Origin: UBA2108 sp002713215
Lineage (GTDB): Bacteria; Bacteroidota; Bacteroidia; Flavobacteriales_G; Salibacteraceae
Length of the DNA stretch: 57,355 nt
Reading direction: 5' to 3'
NCBI GenBank assembly: GCA_937891015.1
Contig: CALAPY010000108.1
Location: 1 to 57,355, forward strand
The notes below the pieces were generated by a model. It was not told the origin of the DNA, did no database searches, and saw nothing but the letters and a program-made list of their open reading frames with translations. This document shows positions 42,717 through 51,777 of the stretch, one piece after another; within the stretch, counting starts at the first letter, position 1, and each line of letters opens with the position of its first letter. The position numbers and the translations under genes are program-made.

Positions 42717-44264
42717 ATGAATCACTTTATTAGAATTTCATTTTTATTATTAATCGTTACCAATGCTGTCGCGCAGCGAAATTCCTTTGTTGATGTTGAG
42801 GCTTATCACACTTCCGCTGAGAAGAAATTATTTGAATGGAAAGGCGATGCATATGAATACTCGTCCAAGAAAAACCTATTGACTATTGGTTTAAAAAATA
42901 AAGCTCCGTTTCAGTTGACCTTAGAGGCTGAGACGAAGGCTAAGGTAGGAGAACCTTATCAGTTTATAACCATTAAAAATTCACTTTGGTTAATTTCTAA
43001 ATGGGAGTATAAAGAGAGCATGAAGGCATACTGCGAATTTGTGGCTCAACGTGTCGATATTGCCAACCAACAGTTCGATACGGATCCAATATCGATATGT
43101 AAAAAAGCCATGTTTGGTTATGCTAAGACATCCGTTGATTATGAATTTGTCTACGAGTGTCAAAACCTCATTATGGAGATTTCTCAAAACGAGGAGTATA
43201 TCGCTGTTGCATATTCTACCGGTGGAGAACATACTTCCTCCTATTATCAAAAACTTAGAATATTGGATTCTAAGTTTGAAATTGTTGACGAGTACACCGT
43301 TTCCACTTATAAGTTCAACACCACGCCGGGGTTAATTAATGCTTTTAAGGTAGCAAATACAGGAGATGTGGTTGGGATTTATAAGGTGAGCAACTTCGCA
43401 GAGGATAAATGGGTTATGCCAAATAAACCTAAGGATCCGACATACGTTGTGTCGAAATTCAGCAAGGGTGAACAAACCATACTTGAAGATGCTCCATTAA
43501 TCTATGATTACCAAACTAATAGGTTTATTGTCGAGGGTAATATCATTTACTATGCTACGATTTCAAATGCGGACGGTGAAGTTAATTCTGTAATTACCGC
43601 ATACAATATGAGTTCTGGTCAAAAAAAAGTGGTTAAAAAAAGGATGACCCTGGAGGAGCTGATTCGATACAATATTCCCAAAGAAAAGGAGCACTTGACT
43701 AAGAAAATTCAGCGAAAGGATGGAAGAACCAATATATTCTTTCAGCTAATCGATTTTTACAAGGACGAATCCGGTTTTAACCTGATTACTCAGAAATGCG
43801 CCGTTACAGACAATGGAACCCAAGAAATTTATGAAACCATTATGTCGGATCACTTCGAGGACATGGATTCTAAAGGGACAAGAGCTTATCTTCCTACAAG
43901 ATCTATAACTTCCAGTAGCAACAACCTGGTTCGTTACGGAATGCATACCAGATACTTTATTAAGGCCTTTAAACATGATGGAGTCAATTATGTTTTGTTT
44001 AACCAGGAGAAGGTAAATGTGAATTCTCGTTTCAATGAAAATCAAAAACCGCGAGCCCTTACAACCGGTTCTAGCGATGTTGCCTTGTGTATTGGTCGTT
44101 TAAAACCTGGAGAGGAATATCAGGTTGCAGAAATTACCAGTACCAAACGTTTTGGAAAAGTCGATATTCTTCCAAGCGATTTAGTCATAAGTATTTCCGA
44201 TAAGCACTATATATCAATTAATACCAAGAAGAATAACGTTCTGTTTTATTTGGACTGGAAGTAG
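42717..44264 (+). CDS. Secreted protein of unknown function
   Basis: A 515-residue protein with signal peptide IRISFLLLIVTNAVAQ and no T9SS sorting domain, so it is probably periplasmic or on the outer membrane. The mature part alternates beta-strands and short turns (FQLTLEAETKAKVGEPYQF, YIAVAYSTGGEHTSSYYQKL, DEYTVSTYKFNTTPGLINAF, NIFFQLIDFYKDESGFNLI), which suggests a beta-propeller. It resembles in style and length the gene at 49550 but I cannot show homology by eye. I do not recognise a family. An in-frame extension to 42627 would run through the accD terminator and the promoter, so the ATG here was chosen. Confidence 0.65.
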   Translation: MNHFIRISFLLLIVTNAVAQRNSFVDVEAYHTSAEKKLFEWKGDAYEYSSKKNLLTIGLKNKAPFQLTLEAETKAKVGEPYQFITIKNSLWLISKWEYKESMKAYCEFVAQRVDIANQQFDTDPISICKKAMFGYAKTSVDYEFVYECQNLIMEISQNEEYIAVAYSTGGEHTSSYYQKLRILDSKFEIVDEYTVSTYKFNTTPGLINAFKVANTGDVVGIYKVSNFAEDKWVMPNKPKDPTYVVSKFSKGEQTILEDAPLIYDYQTNRFIVEGNIIYYATISNADGEVNSVITAYNMSSGQKKVVKKRMTLEELIRYNIPKEKEHLTKKIQRKDGRTNIFFQLIDFYKDESGFNLITQKCAVTDNGTQEIYETIMSDHFEDMDSKGTRAYLPTRSITSSSNNLVRYGMHTRYFIKAFKHDGVNYVLFNQEKVNVNSRFNENQKPRALTTGSSDVALCIGRLKPGEEYQVAEITSTKRFGKVDILPSDLVISISDKHYISINTKKNNVLFYLDWK

Positions 44265-44321
44265 TTTATTCACGCTGGAATTACATAAAAAATGATGGTG
44301 AGTTTGTATCAAAAAGATAGT

Positions 44322-44329
44322 TACATTTG
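44322..44329 (+). promoter_or_regulatory. -7 promoter element of rpsO
   Basis: TACATTTG followed by CCGCC matches the consensus, 44 bases before the rpsO start; TTTG at 44303-44306 is a possible -33 element. Confidence 0.6.
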
Positions 44330-44373
44330 CCGCCTCAAATTATTAGCATAACATATATCTAAAAGATTTTGGC

Positions 44374-44643
44374 ATGTATTTAACATCAGAAAAGAAAAAA
44401 GAATTTTTTAAAGAGCACGGAGGTTCAGAAACGAACACCGGAAGTACTGAAGGTCAAATTGCTCTATTTACACACAGAATTGCTCATTTAACAGAGCACT
44501 TAAAAAACAACAGAAAAGATTACAATACCCAAAAAGCACTTATCGCTTTAGTAGGTAAAAGAAGAAGTCTGCTTAATTACCTTATTCACAAAGACATTGT
44601 TCGGTATAGGGAAATTATCAAAAAGCTTGGCTTAAGAAAATAA
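44374..44643 (+). CDS. rpsO: 30S ribosomal protein S15
   Basis: An 89-residue four-helix protein that binds 16S rRNA and helps form the central domain of the small subunit. It has the standard S15 motifs: GGSETNTGSTEGQIALFTHR, LTEHLKNNRKDYNTQKALIA and KRRSLLNYLIHKDIVRYREI. Length is normal. It lies before pnp, an order conserved across many bacteria, with a terminator between the two genes. Confidence 0.97.
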   Translation: MYLTSEKKKEFFKEHGGSETNTGSTEGQIALFTHRIAHLTEHLKNNRKDYNTQKALIALVGKRRSLLNYLIHKDIVRYREIIKKLGLRK

Positions 44644-44649
44644 TATCAT

Positions 44650-44680
44650 AAAAAAGGCAATCGAAAATTGCCTTTTTTTA
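44650..44680 (+). terminator. Rho-independent terminator between rpsO and pnp
   Basis: An 11-bp stem AAAAAGGCAAT/ATTGCCTTTTT with loop CGAAA and a T run. Partial read-through into pnp is likely, as in other bacteria. Confidence 0.85.
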
Positions 44681-44723
44681 TTTAAACCAAATCAACAAAT
44701 CAATTTTTATACACACAAACATT

Positions 44724-46856
44724 ATGAGTCAAATAGGAAAAAATTATTCGTTCGAAATTCAAGGACAAGAGGTTACCATAGAAACTGGTAAGCTGGCTAC
44801 ACAAGCCGATGGTTCCGTTGTTGTAAAATGCAATGGAATGATGTTATTAGCAACTGCTGTTTCAGCAAAAACCGCAAAAGATGGTGTAGACTTTATGCCA
44901 CTTACGGTAGATTATCGTGAGAAGTTTTCTGCTGCCGGAAGATTCCCGGGTGGATTCTTAAAACGCGAGACACGACCATCAGATTCAGAAATACTTACAT
45001 CAAGATTAGTAGATAGAGCACTTCGACCACTATTTCCGGAAGATTATCATGCCGATACCCAGGTATTGGTTTCTTTGATTTCTTCTGACGGAGAAACATT
45101 ACCAGATGCATTTGCCTGCTTGGCAGCTTCTGCTTCTATAGCGGTTTCGGATATTCCCTTTCAGGAGCCAATTTCTGAAGTTAGAATAGCGAGAATTGAT
45201 GGTGAGTTTAAGGTAAACCCTACCAAAACAGAAATGGAAAGCGAAACTCGCGATATCGATATTATGGTTGCTGCAACAGCAAATAGCATAGTAATGGTTG
45301 AAGGAGAGATGAGTGAATGTTCTGAAGCTGAAATGCTGGAGGCCATTAAAGTTGCCCATGACGCAATAAAAATTCAATGCGATGCCCAGTTGAAATTGGC
45401 TGAGCTTATTGGTGGCGTTCCCGAAAAAAGAGAATACAGCCACGAAACACACGATCTTGAATTAAAAGATGCCGTTTTCGCTGCTTGTGAAAATAAAATT
45501 TACGAATTAGCGAAAAAAGGAACTTCTAAAAAAGAACGTTCCGAAGGTTTCAAGGCAATTCGTGAAGAATACAAAGAGACTTTTAGTGCGGAAGATTTAG
45601 CAGAAAAAGAATCACTTATAAATGTTTACTTCCACGATGCGGAAAAGGTAGCGGTAAGAAAAATGATTCTTGAAGACAGAACCAGGTTGGATGGGCGTAA
45701 TTTGGATGAAATTCGTGCAATTTGGTCTGAGGTTGATTACCTGCCTTACACCCATGGCTCTGCCATATTCACAAGAGGAGAAACTCAATCGTTAACGTCT
45801 GTTACCCTAGGTAGCAAATTAGATGAACAAAGCATTGATGGCGCTGTTTATAAAGGAAGTGAGAAGTTTATTCTTCATTACAATTTCCCTCCATTCTCAG
45901 TAGGTGAAGCACGTCCAATGAGGGGGACCTCAAGAAGAGAAGTTGGTCATGGTAACTTAGCGTTAAGAGCACTTAAGCCAATGATTCCTTCCGGACAGGA
46001 AAATCCTTATACCATTAGAATTATGTCCGATATTCTTGAATCGAATGGTTCAAGTTCTATGGCAACCGTTTGTGCTGGGTCAATGGCATTGATGGATACT
46101 GGTATTAAAATAAGGAAGGCTGTATCAGGTATTGCGATGGGATTAATTACCGATGGTAGCAATTTCGCTGTTCTATCTGATATCCTTGGAGACGAGGATC
46201 ACCTTGGGGATATGGACTTCAAGGTAACTGGTACACAGGATGGTGTAACAGCTTGTCAAATGGACATTAAAGTTGGAGGTCTTTCCTACGAAATTATGGA
46301 ACAGGCCCTGGAGCAATCCAAAAGAGGTCGTTTGCATATTTTAGGAGAAATGAATAAAACCATTTCTGAACCTAATGCAGATTACAAACCTCACGTTCCA
46401 CGTATGGAGCAAATGATAATTCCTGCCGAGTTTATAGGAGCAGTAATAGGACCTGGTGGTAAAATTATCCAGGAAATTCAGGCAGAAACAGAAACTGTAA
46501 TTACCATTGAAGAAGTGGATAAAACAGGTGTGATTGACATTTCTTCCGTAGATAAAGAAGGTATTGAAGCTGCCAAAGCAAGAATTAAAGGAATTGTAGC
46601 ACAACCCGAAATAGGTGAAACCTACAAGGGTAAAGTGAAATCAATTCAATCTTACGGTGCATTTGTAGAAGTGCTTCCGGGTAAAGATGGATTACTTCAC
46701 GTTTCTGAAATAGCCTGGAAAAGAGTGAACGATGTTAAAGACTACCTAAAAGAAGGGGAAGAAGTAGAAGTTAAACTGGTTGATATTGACAAGAAGACCG
46801 GAAAGATGAAACTTTCTAGAAAAGTACTTCTTCCAAAACCGGAAACTGCTGGTTAG
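44724..46856 (+). CDS. pnp: Polyribonucleotide nucleotidyltransferase (PNPase)
   Basis: A 710-residue 3'-to-5' phosphorolytic exoribonuclease of the RNA degradosome type. Two RNase PH-like cores are present: VKCNGMMLLATAVSA and FPGGFLKRETRPSDSEILTS in the first, and IFTRGETQSLTSVTLGS, PMRGTSRREVGHGNLALRAL and MDFKVTGTQDGVTACQMDIK in the second. The KH domain (FIGAVIGPGGKIIQEIQ) and S1 domain (GKVKSIQSYGAFVEVLPGKD) close the protein. It follows rpsO and ends at a strong terminator. Confidence 0.97.
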   Translation: MSQIGKNYSFEIQGQEVTIETGKLATQADGSVVVKCNGMMLLATAVSAKTAKDGVDFMPLTVDYREKFSAAGRFPGGFLKRETRPSDSEILTSRLVDRALRPLFPEDYHADTQVLVSLISSDGETLPDAFACLAASASIAVSDIPFQEPISEVRIARIDGEFKVNPTKTEMESETRDIDIMVAATANSIVMVEGEMSECSEAEMLEAIKVAHDAIKIQCDAQLKLAELIGGVPEKREYSHETHDLELKDAVFAACENKIYELAKKGTSKKERSEGFKAIREEYKETFSAEDLAEKESLINVYFHDAEKVAVRKMILEDRTRLDGRNLDEIRAIWSEVDYLPYTHGSAIFTRGETQSLTSVTLGSKLDEQSIDGAVYKGSEKFILHYNFPPFSVGEARPMRGTSRREVGHGNLALRALKPMIPSGQENPYTIRIMSDILESNGSSSMATVCAGSMALMDTGIKIRKAVSGIAMGLITDGSNFAVLSDILGDEDHLGDMDFKVTGTQDGVTACQMDIKVGGLSYEIMEQALEQSKRGRLHILGEMNKTISEPNADYKPHVPRMEQMIIPAEFIGAVIGPGGKIIQEIQAETETVITIEEVDKTGVIDISSVDKEGIEAAKARIKGIVAQPEIGETYKGKVKSIQSYGAFVEVLPGKDGLLHVSEIAWKRVNDVKDYLKEGEEVEVKLVDIDKKTGKMKLSRKVLLPKPETAG

Positions 46857-46882
46857 TAAGACAACAACTATAAGTTGATAAT

Positions 46883-46915
46883 AAAAAGGCTTCTCCATAT
46901 GGAGGGGCCTTTTTT
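46883..46915 (+). terminator. Rho-independent terminator of pnp
   Basis: A 14-bp stem including G-U pairs, loop ATAT, and a run of six T. Confidence 0.85.
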
Positions 46916-46955
46916 GTTGCTGTATATTGCACATTATTAATCAAAATTAATTAAC

Positions 46956-47942
46956 ATGAAAAAAATCTATTTTACTATTTCCGTATTTCTACTAGCATTT
47001 ACCAGCTTCGGACAAATTGTCCTTAATCAAAACAACTGTATTCCACCTTTGGGAACTTCGTATGACTTTTTATCGTCCACCACCTACAACCCAAATTATA
47101 CACCAACCGGCGCGGGACAAACATGGGATTTTAGTGGGTTTACCGGAACAAAAGTGACCTCTGCCTATCACAATGCGACGAGCGGAGTTGATGCTGTAAA
47201 TCATGTTGGAGCGACCATGGTTGAAAAGGTGTCGGGATACGAAAACTATTGGAATATTTCGGCTTCTTCATATTCGTTTGAAGGTGCTTTTATACCTGGA
47301 GCTGCCAGGATTAACTTCAGCGATCCAAAAGAATACTTGTTTTTTCCTATGGCATTTAACCAAACTAAAAATGAAACTTTTTCAGGTAAAGTGAACAATA
47401 TTAGAGCAGGGCAAATTTTTGATCGCTCCGGAACAATCACAATCAAAGCGGATGGATCAGGTGTATTAAAGTTCCCTGGCGGAAAGACTTCGAATGTTTT
47501 AAAAGTTACCAATGTTGCTTCTTATACCGATAAGTTTGGAGGTTCTACCATATATACATACACAGATAGTCTGGTTTTTTGGTATGATGGAATTACTAAA
47601 AACTATTTGGCAGCGTATGTTGCTACCTATGCAAATGGAGTTAAATCGCTTGGTGCCTTTTATTTAATTGACCAAAGCGTGTTAGGCAATGGAGAATCAT
47701 TTAAATCCTCTTCTAATATAAACGTCTATCCCAACCCAGCCTCTCAACACGTATCTGTTTCCGGATTAAGAGATGTAGAAAGAGTTGAGTTGCTAAGTAT
47801 GTCAGGTCAGGTTTTAGAAAGTTATGATGTGTTTAATGAAGCCTCCGTTCATTTTTCGGTAAGTGATTATCAAGCAGGGTTATACCTGATAAAAATTTAT
47901 GGTGAAAATGGAGTTTCTACTAAGCGATTGTTGGTTAATTAG
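46956..47942 (+). CDS. T9SS-exported protein, paralogue of the gene at 56161
   Basis: A 328-residue secreted protein with signal peptide IYFTISVFLLAFTSFGQ and a C-terminal type-A T9SS sorting domain (NINVYPNPASQHVSVSGL, VELLSMSGQVLESYDV, AGLYLIKIYGENGVSTKR). The roughly 230-residue middle has the pattern TGAGQTWDFSGFTGTKV and SGTITIKADGSGVLKFPGGK with NVLKV, which is shared with the gene at the right end of the window (RKGTITSEADAYGDIKLPGG with NVLRV). The family seems confined to Bacteroidota and has no known function. It is a single-gene unit between terminators. Confidence 0.82.
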   Translation: MKKIYFTISVFLLAFTSFGQIVLNQNNCIPPLGTSYDFLSSTTYNPNYTPTGAGQTWDFSGFTGTKVTSAYHNATSGVDAVNHVGATMVEKVSGYENYWNISASSYSFEGAFIPGAARINFSDPKEYLFFPMAFNQTKNETFSGKVNNIRAGQIFDRSGTITIKADGSGVLKFPGGKTSNVLKVTNVASYTDKFGGSTIYTYTDSLVFWYDGITKNYLAAYVATYANGVKSLGAFYLIDQSVLGNGESFKSSSNINVYPNPASQHVSVSGLRDVERVELLSMSGQVLESYDVFNEASVHFSVSDYQAGLYLIKIYGENGVSTKRLLVN

Positions 47943-47962
47943 AAATAATTATCGTTAATAAT

Positions 47963-47997
47963 AAAAAGACCTTTCGATTCTGATTGGCCTTTTTTAT
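47963..47997 (+). terminator. Probable weak terminator before rpe
   Basis: AAAAAGACC and GGCCTTTTTT can pair with one mismatch around a 14-base loop, followed by T. The stem is imperfect. Confidence 0.4.
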
Positions 47998-48010
47998 TGG
48001 TGCATATTTC

Positions 48011-48018
48011 TAAATTTG
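48011..48018 (+). promoter_or_regulatory. -7 promoter element of rpe
   Basis: TAAATTTG followed by CCGCC matches the consensus, five bases before the chosen ATG; the leader would be very short. Confidence 0.55.
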
Positions 48019-48023
48019 CCGCC

Positions 48024-48683
48024 ATGAATCCAGTTATTGCTCCCTCTATGCTAGCCGCAGATTTTGGTAATCTGCAGCGCGATGTTGAAATGGTAAATCG
48101 TTCTTCTGCCGAATGGTTTCATATGGACGTGATGGATGGGGTCTTTGTTCCGAATATTTCTTACGGGCCAAACATTATAAAATCAATGGCCAGACATACA
48201 GATAAATATATCGATGCTCACTTAATGATTGTTGATCCGGACAGGTACATTCAGGATTATAAAAATGCGGGGGTCCATAACCTTACAGTGCATTACGAAG
48301 CGTGTAATCATCTGCATAGATCGATACAAGCCATTAAAGCAGCCGGAATGGATGCCGGAGTAGCCTTAAACCCTCATACACCGATTCATTTATTGAGTGA
48401 GATTATTCAAGACCTGGATTTGGTTCTCATTATGTCGGTTAATCCAGGATTCGGAGGGCAGAAATTTATAGAAAATGCAGTGAGCAAAGTTTCACAAACC
48501 AAGGATTTGATATTGCAAAAAAATGCTTCCACTAAAATTGAAGTGGATGGCGGTGTAAATACAGAAACCGGAAAAAGATTGGTACAGGCCGGTGCAGATG
48601 TTTTGGTTGCTGGAAGTTTTGTTTTTAAATCGGAAAGCCCAGTTGAAACCATTGAATCATTAAGAAACTGTAATTCAAATTAA
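48024..48683 (+). CDS. rpe: Ribulose-phosphate 3-epimerase
   Basis: A 219-residue TIM-barrel enzyme that interconverts ribulose 5-phosphate and xylulose 5-phosphate in the pentose phosphate pathway. It begins VIAPSMLAADFGNLQRDVEM and has WFHMDVMDGVFVPNISYGPN, DAHLMIVDPDRYI, MSVNPGFGGQKFIENAVSKV and IEVDGGVNTETGKRLVQAGA with metal-binding His and Asp residues. The ATG was chosen because the promoter ends just before it; a GTG-like extension to 47997 would include the promoter. The M48 peptidase gene starts one base after its stop. Confidence 0.95.
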   Translation: MNPVIAPSMLAADFGNLQRDVEMVNRSSAEWFHMDVMDGVFVPNISYGPNIIKSMARHTDKYIDAHLMIVDPDRYIQDYKNAGVHNLTVHYEACNHLHRSIQAIKAAGMDAGVALNPHTPIHLLSEIIQDLDLVLIMSVNPGFGGQKFIENAVSKVSQTKDLILQKNASTKIEVDGGVNTETGKRLVQAGADVLVAGSFVFKSESPVETIESLRNCNSN

Positions 48684-48684
48684 T

Positions 48685-49479
48685 ATGTTTAGAAAGCAAT
48701 ACCTTGTGTGGGTAATTACCCTGTTTTTTGTTGGTTGTTCAACCGTTCCCATCACCGGAAGAAAACAACTTAAATTGATTAGTAACAATGAGCTATTGCC
48801 ATTGAGTTTTGGCCAGTATAAAGAAGTTATTGAGGCGGGACCACTTTCCACCAATCAGGAACAGGCCGAAATGATTCGACGGGTTGGAAATAAGATAAAA
48901 AGTGCTGCTGAAAAGTATTATGCAGACCATCATATAAGTTCTAAACTGAGCGGTTATCAATGGGAGTTTAACCTGATTGAATCGGAGCAGGTAAATGCGT
49001 GGTGTATGCCCGGCGGTAAGGTTGCATTTTATACCGGTATTTTACCAATTTGCGCTGGTGAGAACGGTGTTGCGGTAGTCATGGGACATGAGGTAGCGCA
49101 CGCCCTTGCCAATCATGGCAATGAAAGAATGAGCCAGGGTATGGTGGCTCAATTTGGAATGAATAGTTTGGGTGCTGCTTTAGGTGAAAACCCAAGCCAA
49201 ACTAAGGTGTTGTTTCAACAGGCTGTAGGAATGGGAACCCAGGTAGGGATGCTTAAGTTTAGCAGAGGCAACGAATCAGAGTCGGATCATATTGGATTAA
49301 TACTCATGGCAATGGCCGGTTATGATCCTAGCGAAGCAGTAGAATTCTGGAAGAGAATGGATGCTCTATCGGGAGGCAAACAACCTATGGAGTTTTTAAG
49401 TACTCATCCTTCACACGATACCCGTGTTGCAGATCTTAAAGCATTGCTTCCGGAGGCCATGAAGCATTACAAGCCATAA
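48685..49479 (+). CDS. M48-family metallopeptidase lipoprotein (BepA/LoiP-like)
   Basis: A 264-residue lipoprotein protease. The signal peptide ends VWVITLFFVGCS (lipobox Cys18), followed by PITGRKQLKLIS, typical of the family. The zinc motif is HEVAH (His135, Glu136, His139) in VMGHEVAHALANHGNERM; the third ligand Glu is in ESESDHIGLILMAMAGYDP. C-terminal STHPSHDTRVADLKALLPEA is the conserved substrate-side loop of M48C proteins such as BepA, LoiP and Oma1. It probably acts on outer-membrane or envelope proteins. It is tightly linked to rpe, which is metabolically unrelated. Confidence 0.92.
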   Translation: MFRKQYLVWVITLFFVGCSTVPITGRKQLKLISNNELLPLSFGQYKEVIEAGPLSTNQEQAEMIRRVGNKIKSAAEKYYADHHISSKLSGYQWEFNLIESEQVNAWCMPGGKVAFYTGILPICAGENGVAVVMGHEVAHALANHGNERMSQGMVAQFGMNSLGAALGENPSQTKVLFQQAVGMGTQVGMLKFSRGNESESDHIGLILMAMAGYDPSEAVEFWKRMDALSGGKQPMEFLSTHPSHDTRVADLKALLPEAMKHYKP

Positions 49480-49549
49480 CTTCATCATTTTTGTTGAGAA
49501 CCATATTAACTAACTTCAATTATTCGTAAACCAAATCAAATACAATTCT

Positions 49550-51130
49550 ATGAAACCATTTCAATCATTACTTCTTGTCATTATTTCTTTTTGCTCATTT
49601 GCCCAATTGGAGAGGAGCGCAGATGCAAAACTTTTGGGAAAAATAAATGCTTTTGAATACAAACATTTGAGAGAATTCCCCATCAGAACCGTTGATGATC
49701 ATTTTTATGAAGTAAGGTTTGATAAAGAATCAGCACGGCTAGTAAAATATTCGGAAGGTGTTGATAAGCCTAAGGTGATAGTTCTTTCAACTGATGGGAG
49801 TGGTATATCGGGTGACGTCTATTTTGCAGATTTTTTTGAGTTTTCTGGAAAATACGTTGGACTTTTGAGAGAGAATATTGCCGGTAAGGATGCTAAATTT
49901 TATCTGCAAGAAATAGATAAAGAAAGTTATAGACTAATAGGAAAACCACGGTTTTTAGGTCAGAGTAATAAATACAGAATGGGTTGGTGGAATGGAGAGT
50001 ACCTAGTTGGATCGCCCGATTTTATAACTTCCCAAGATGGCAAATTCTTATGTGTGGAGTTGAAAGGTATATCTGTTGATGGTAAACCAGGAAAAAAGAT
50101 TATTCTCTATAATTATGAACTTAATAGGGAGAATGAATATTCCAGAGTTATTGAGGAATTTGAGAATAGCAAATATTCTAACATCAATGTCACTGACAAA
50201 GGCAGAATTTTAGAACTTGTTGGAGATAGAAAATTTTGGGAAAGTTACTACGAAGGAGATAAGTCTTTGCCACCCCATAAGGACAAGATATACTTATTTT
50301 ATAAAGGTGAAGAATCAATAATTCAATTGAAACAGGATGGCGAGATTATTAGGAATCCAAGTGTATATACGGTTGAAAATGAAAAATTATATATGGGCGG
50401 GACTTATGTAACTTTCTCACCCAAAAAGTCAAAAACACCTGGCGAATCAATGGTTTCTCTTACCATTTTTGACTTGGAGAAAGAAGAGGGAGAACGACTA
50501 ATAGTTAATGAACATTATCCTGTTGTTTACAATGACTTGAATAAGTATATGTTGAAAGAAGAAAAGGCCGAGAATGATAAGTTTTTCAATAAAAATGGAT
50601 ATCATTCTGTTATGCATTCAGAGATTGGAATTAATGTTTCACAAGGAAAAGTTTTTATTGCATTTAGAAGAGAAAGCCATTACAACTCTGAATTAAACCT
50701 ATCTCAGTGCATTACGGTTCTTAAATTTGAGGATTTCAATGAACCCCCTCAAATAGGTTTTCTTCCAATGAATTCGCTCTTGTATGACAGTTACTCTTAT
50801 GCCAAAAATGGTAAAATATACTTTCTTGTATTGACTGAAAGTTCAAATGTTGGAAAAAAGTTTACCTATGATAAGTTGCCTAAAAAACTTGCACATTATT
50901 CGTCAAAAACTTCATTTTGCATAGCTGAAGTAGGATTTGGAAATAATGCCGGATATTCCTTTAAAGAGTTTGATAATTCAGAAAGTTATGGAAAAGCAAG
51001 ACCTCAAATGGATGAGCTTTTTTTTATTGATAATGATTTCGAGAAGTTTTCAATACTCGGTTACAAAGAGTCTGGAACAGGTTATTCCCAGGAGCACTTT
51101 CGTATATATTCAGTAGAATACGAAGACTAA
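49550..51130 (+). CDS. Secreted protein of unknown function
   Basis: A 526-residue protein with signal peptide FQSLLLVIISFCSFAQ and no T9SS sorting domain. The body is beta-rich (KYVGLLRENIAGKDAKFYLQ, NEKLYMGGTYVTFSPKKSK, YSYAKNGKIYFLVLTESSN) and again suggests a propeller. I recognise no family, catalytic motif or lipobox. The stop codon overlaps the stop of the converging LRR gene: the four bases CTAA at 51127-51130 hold both. The A+T-rich codon use looks slightly higher than in the housekeeping neighbours. Confidence 0.65.
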   Translation: MKPFQSLLLVIISFCSFAQLERSADAKLLGKINAFEYKHLREFPIRTVDDHFYEVRFDKESARLVKYSEGVDKPKVIVLSTDGSGISGDVYFADFFEFSGKYVGLLRENIAGKDAKFYLQEIDKESYRLIGKPRFLGQSNKYRMGWWNGEYLVGSPDFITSQDGKFLCVELKGISVDGKPGKKIILYNYELNRENEYSRVIEEFENSKYSNINVTDKGRILELVGDRKFWESYYEGDKSLPPHKDKIYLFYKGEESIIQLKQDGEIIRNPSVYTVENEKLYMGGTYVTFSPKKSKTPGESMVSLTIFDLEKEEGERLIVNEHYPVVYNDLNKYMLKEEKAENDKFFNKNGYHSVMHSEIGINVSQGKVFIAFRRESHYNSELNLSQCITVLKFEDFNEPPQIGFLPMNSLLYDSYSYAKNGKIYFLVLTESSNVGKKFTYDKLPKKLAHYSSKTSFCIAEVGFGNNAGYSFKEFDNSESYGKARPQMDELFFIDNDFEKFSILGYKESGTGYSQEHFRIYSVEYED

Positions 51131-51777
51131 TCCCCACACTTACAAGGTGCAGAAAAATAGATTTTTGTATCCGGTAGCATTTCCCGAATAGCCTCCTGAA
51201 TTTCACGATTGGTTAAGGTAATTCGCATGTCAAGCAATTTCAAGTTCTTTAAATCCTGAATGGGAGGGGGGAGGTACTCAATTTCATTGCTCCATAAATC
51301 GAGAAATTCCAGATTAACTAAATTATTAACCCCTTCCGGGAAATGGGTCAACTGATTTTCGCCGGCTTGAAATACGATCAGGTTTTTTAGCAGGCAAATT
51401 TCATCGGGAAGAACAGTTAAGTTGTTCTTGCTTAGAACCAAAACACGGAGATTTTGCAATTCACCGATCCATGCAGGAACGCTATCAATCTCATTCTTCT
51501 TAAGATCAAGCACTTCCAGGTTTTTAAACTGCCTGATCTCTTTTGGGAATTTGGTTAGTTTTTGTTTCTGGAGTCTGAGGCTTATTACCGAATCCGGATT
51601 AGAATTAGCTTCCTCCAGGCTTTCGATAGGAGCCGGGTTATCAAGGTGTTTTTTATAGTCTTTTGGAGTTTGACAGTAGGAGTTAATCCCTATGCTAACG
51701 CAAAATAGAAAGACACCTGTTCTGATCAATTTCAAGTTGTTCAACCAATTCTTCCGTGTCTTTAAATTTCTTTTCAT
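51127..51777 (-). CDS. Secreted leucine-rich-repeat protein
   Basis: A 216-residue protein with a signal peptide (TGVFLFCVSIGINSYCQ) behind a basic N-region and about five 23-residue LRRs, for example LEVLDLKKNEIDSVPAWIGE, LRVLVLSKNNLTVLPDEICL and LEFLDLWSNEIEYLPPPIQD. They match the bacterial/plant-like LxxLxLxxNxLxxLPxxIxxL consensus. It is probably a periplasmic or surface protein-binding module. The chosen ATG overlaps the 3' end of ribF by 83 bases; a downstream in-frame TTG nearer the hydrophobic core is a possible alternative. It ends in a Cys-rich CKCGD. Confidence 0.72.
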   Translation of the reverse strand: MKRNLKTRKNWLNNLKLIRTGVFLFCVSIGINSYCQTPKDYKKHLDNPAPIESLEEANSNPDSVISLRLQKQKLTKFPKEIRQFKNLEVLDLKKNEIDSVPAWIGELQNLRVLVLSKNNLTVLPDEICLLKNLIVFQAGENQLTHFPEGVNNLVNLEFLDLWSNEIEYLPPPIQDLKNLKLLDMRITLTNREIQEAIREMLPDTKIYFSAPCKCGD

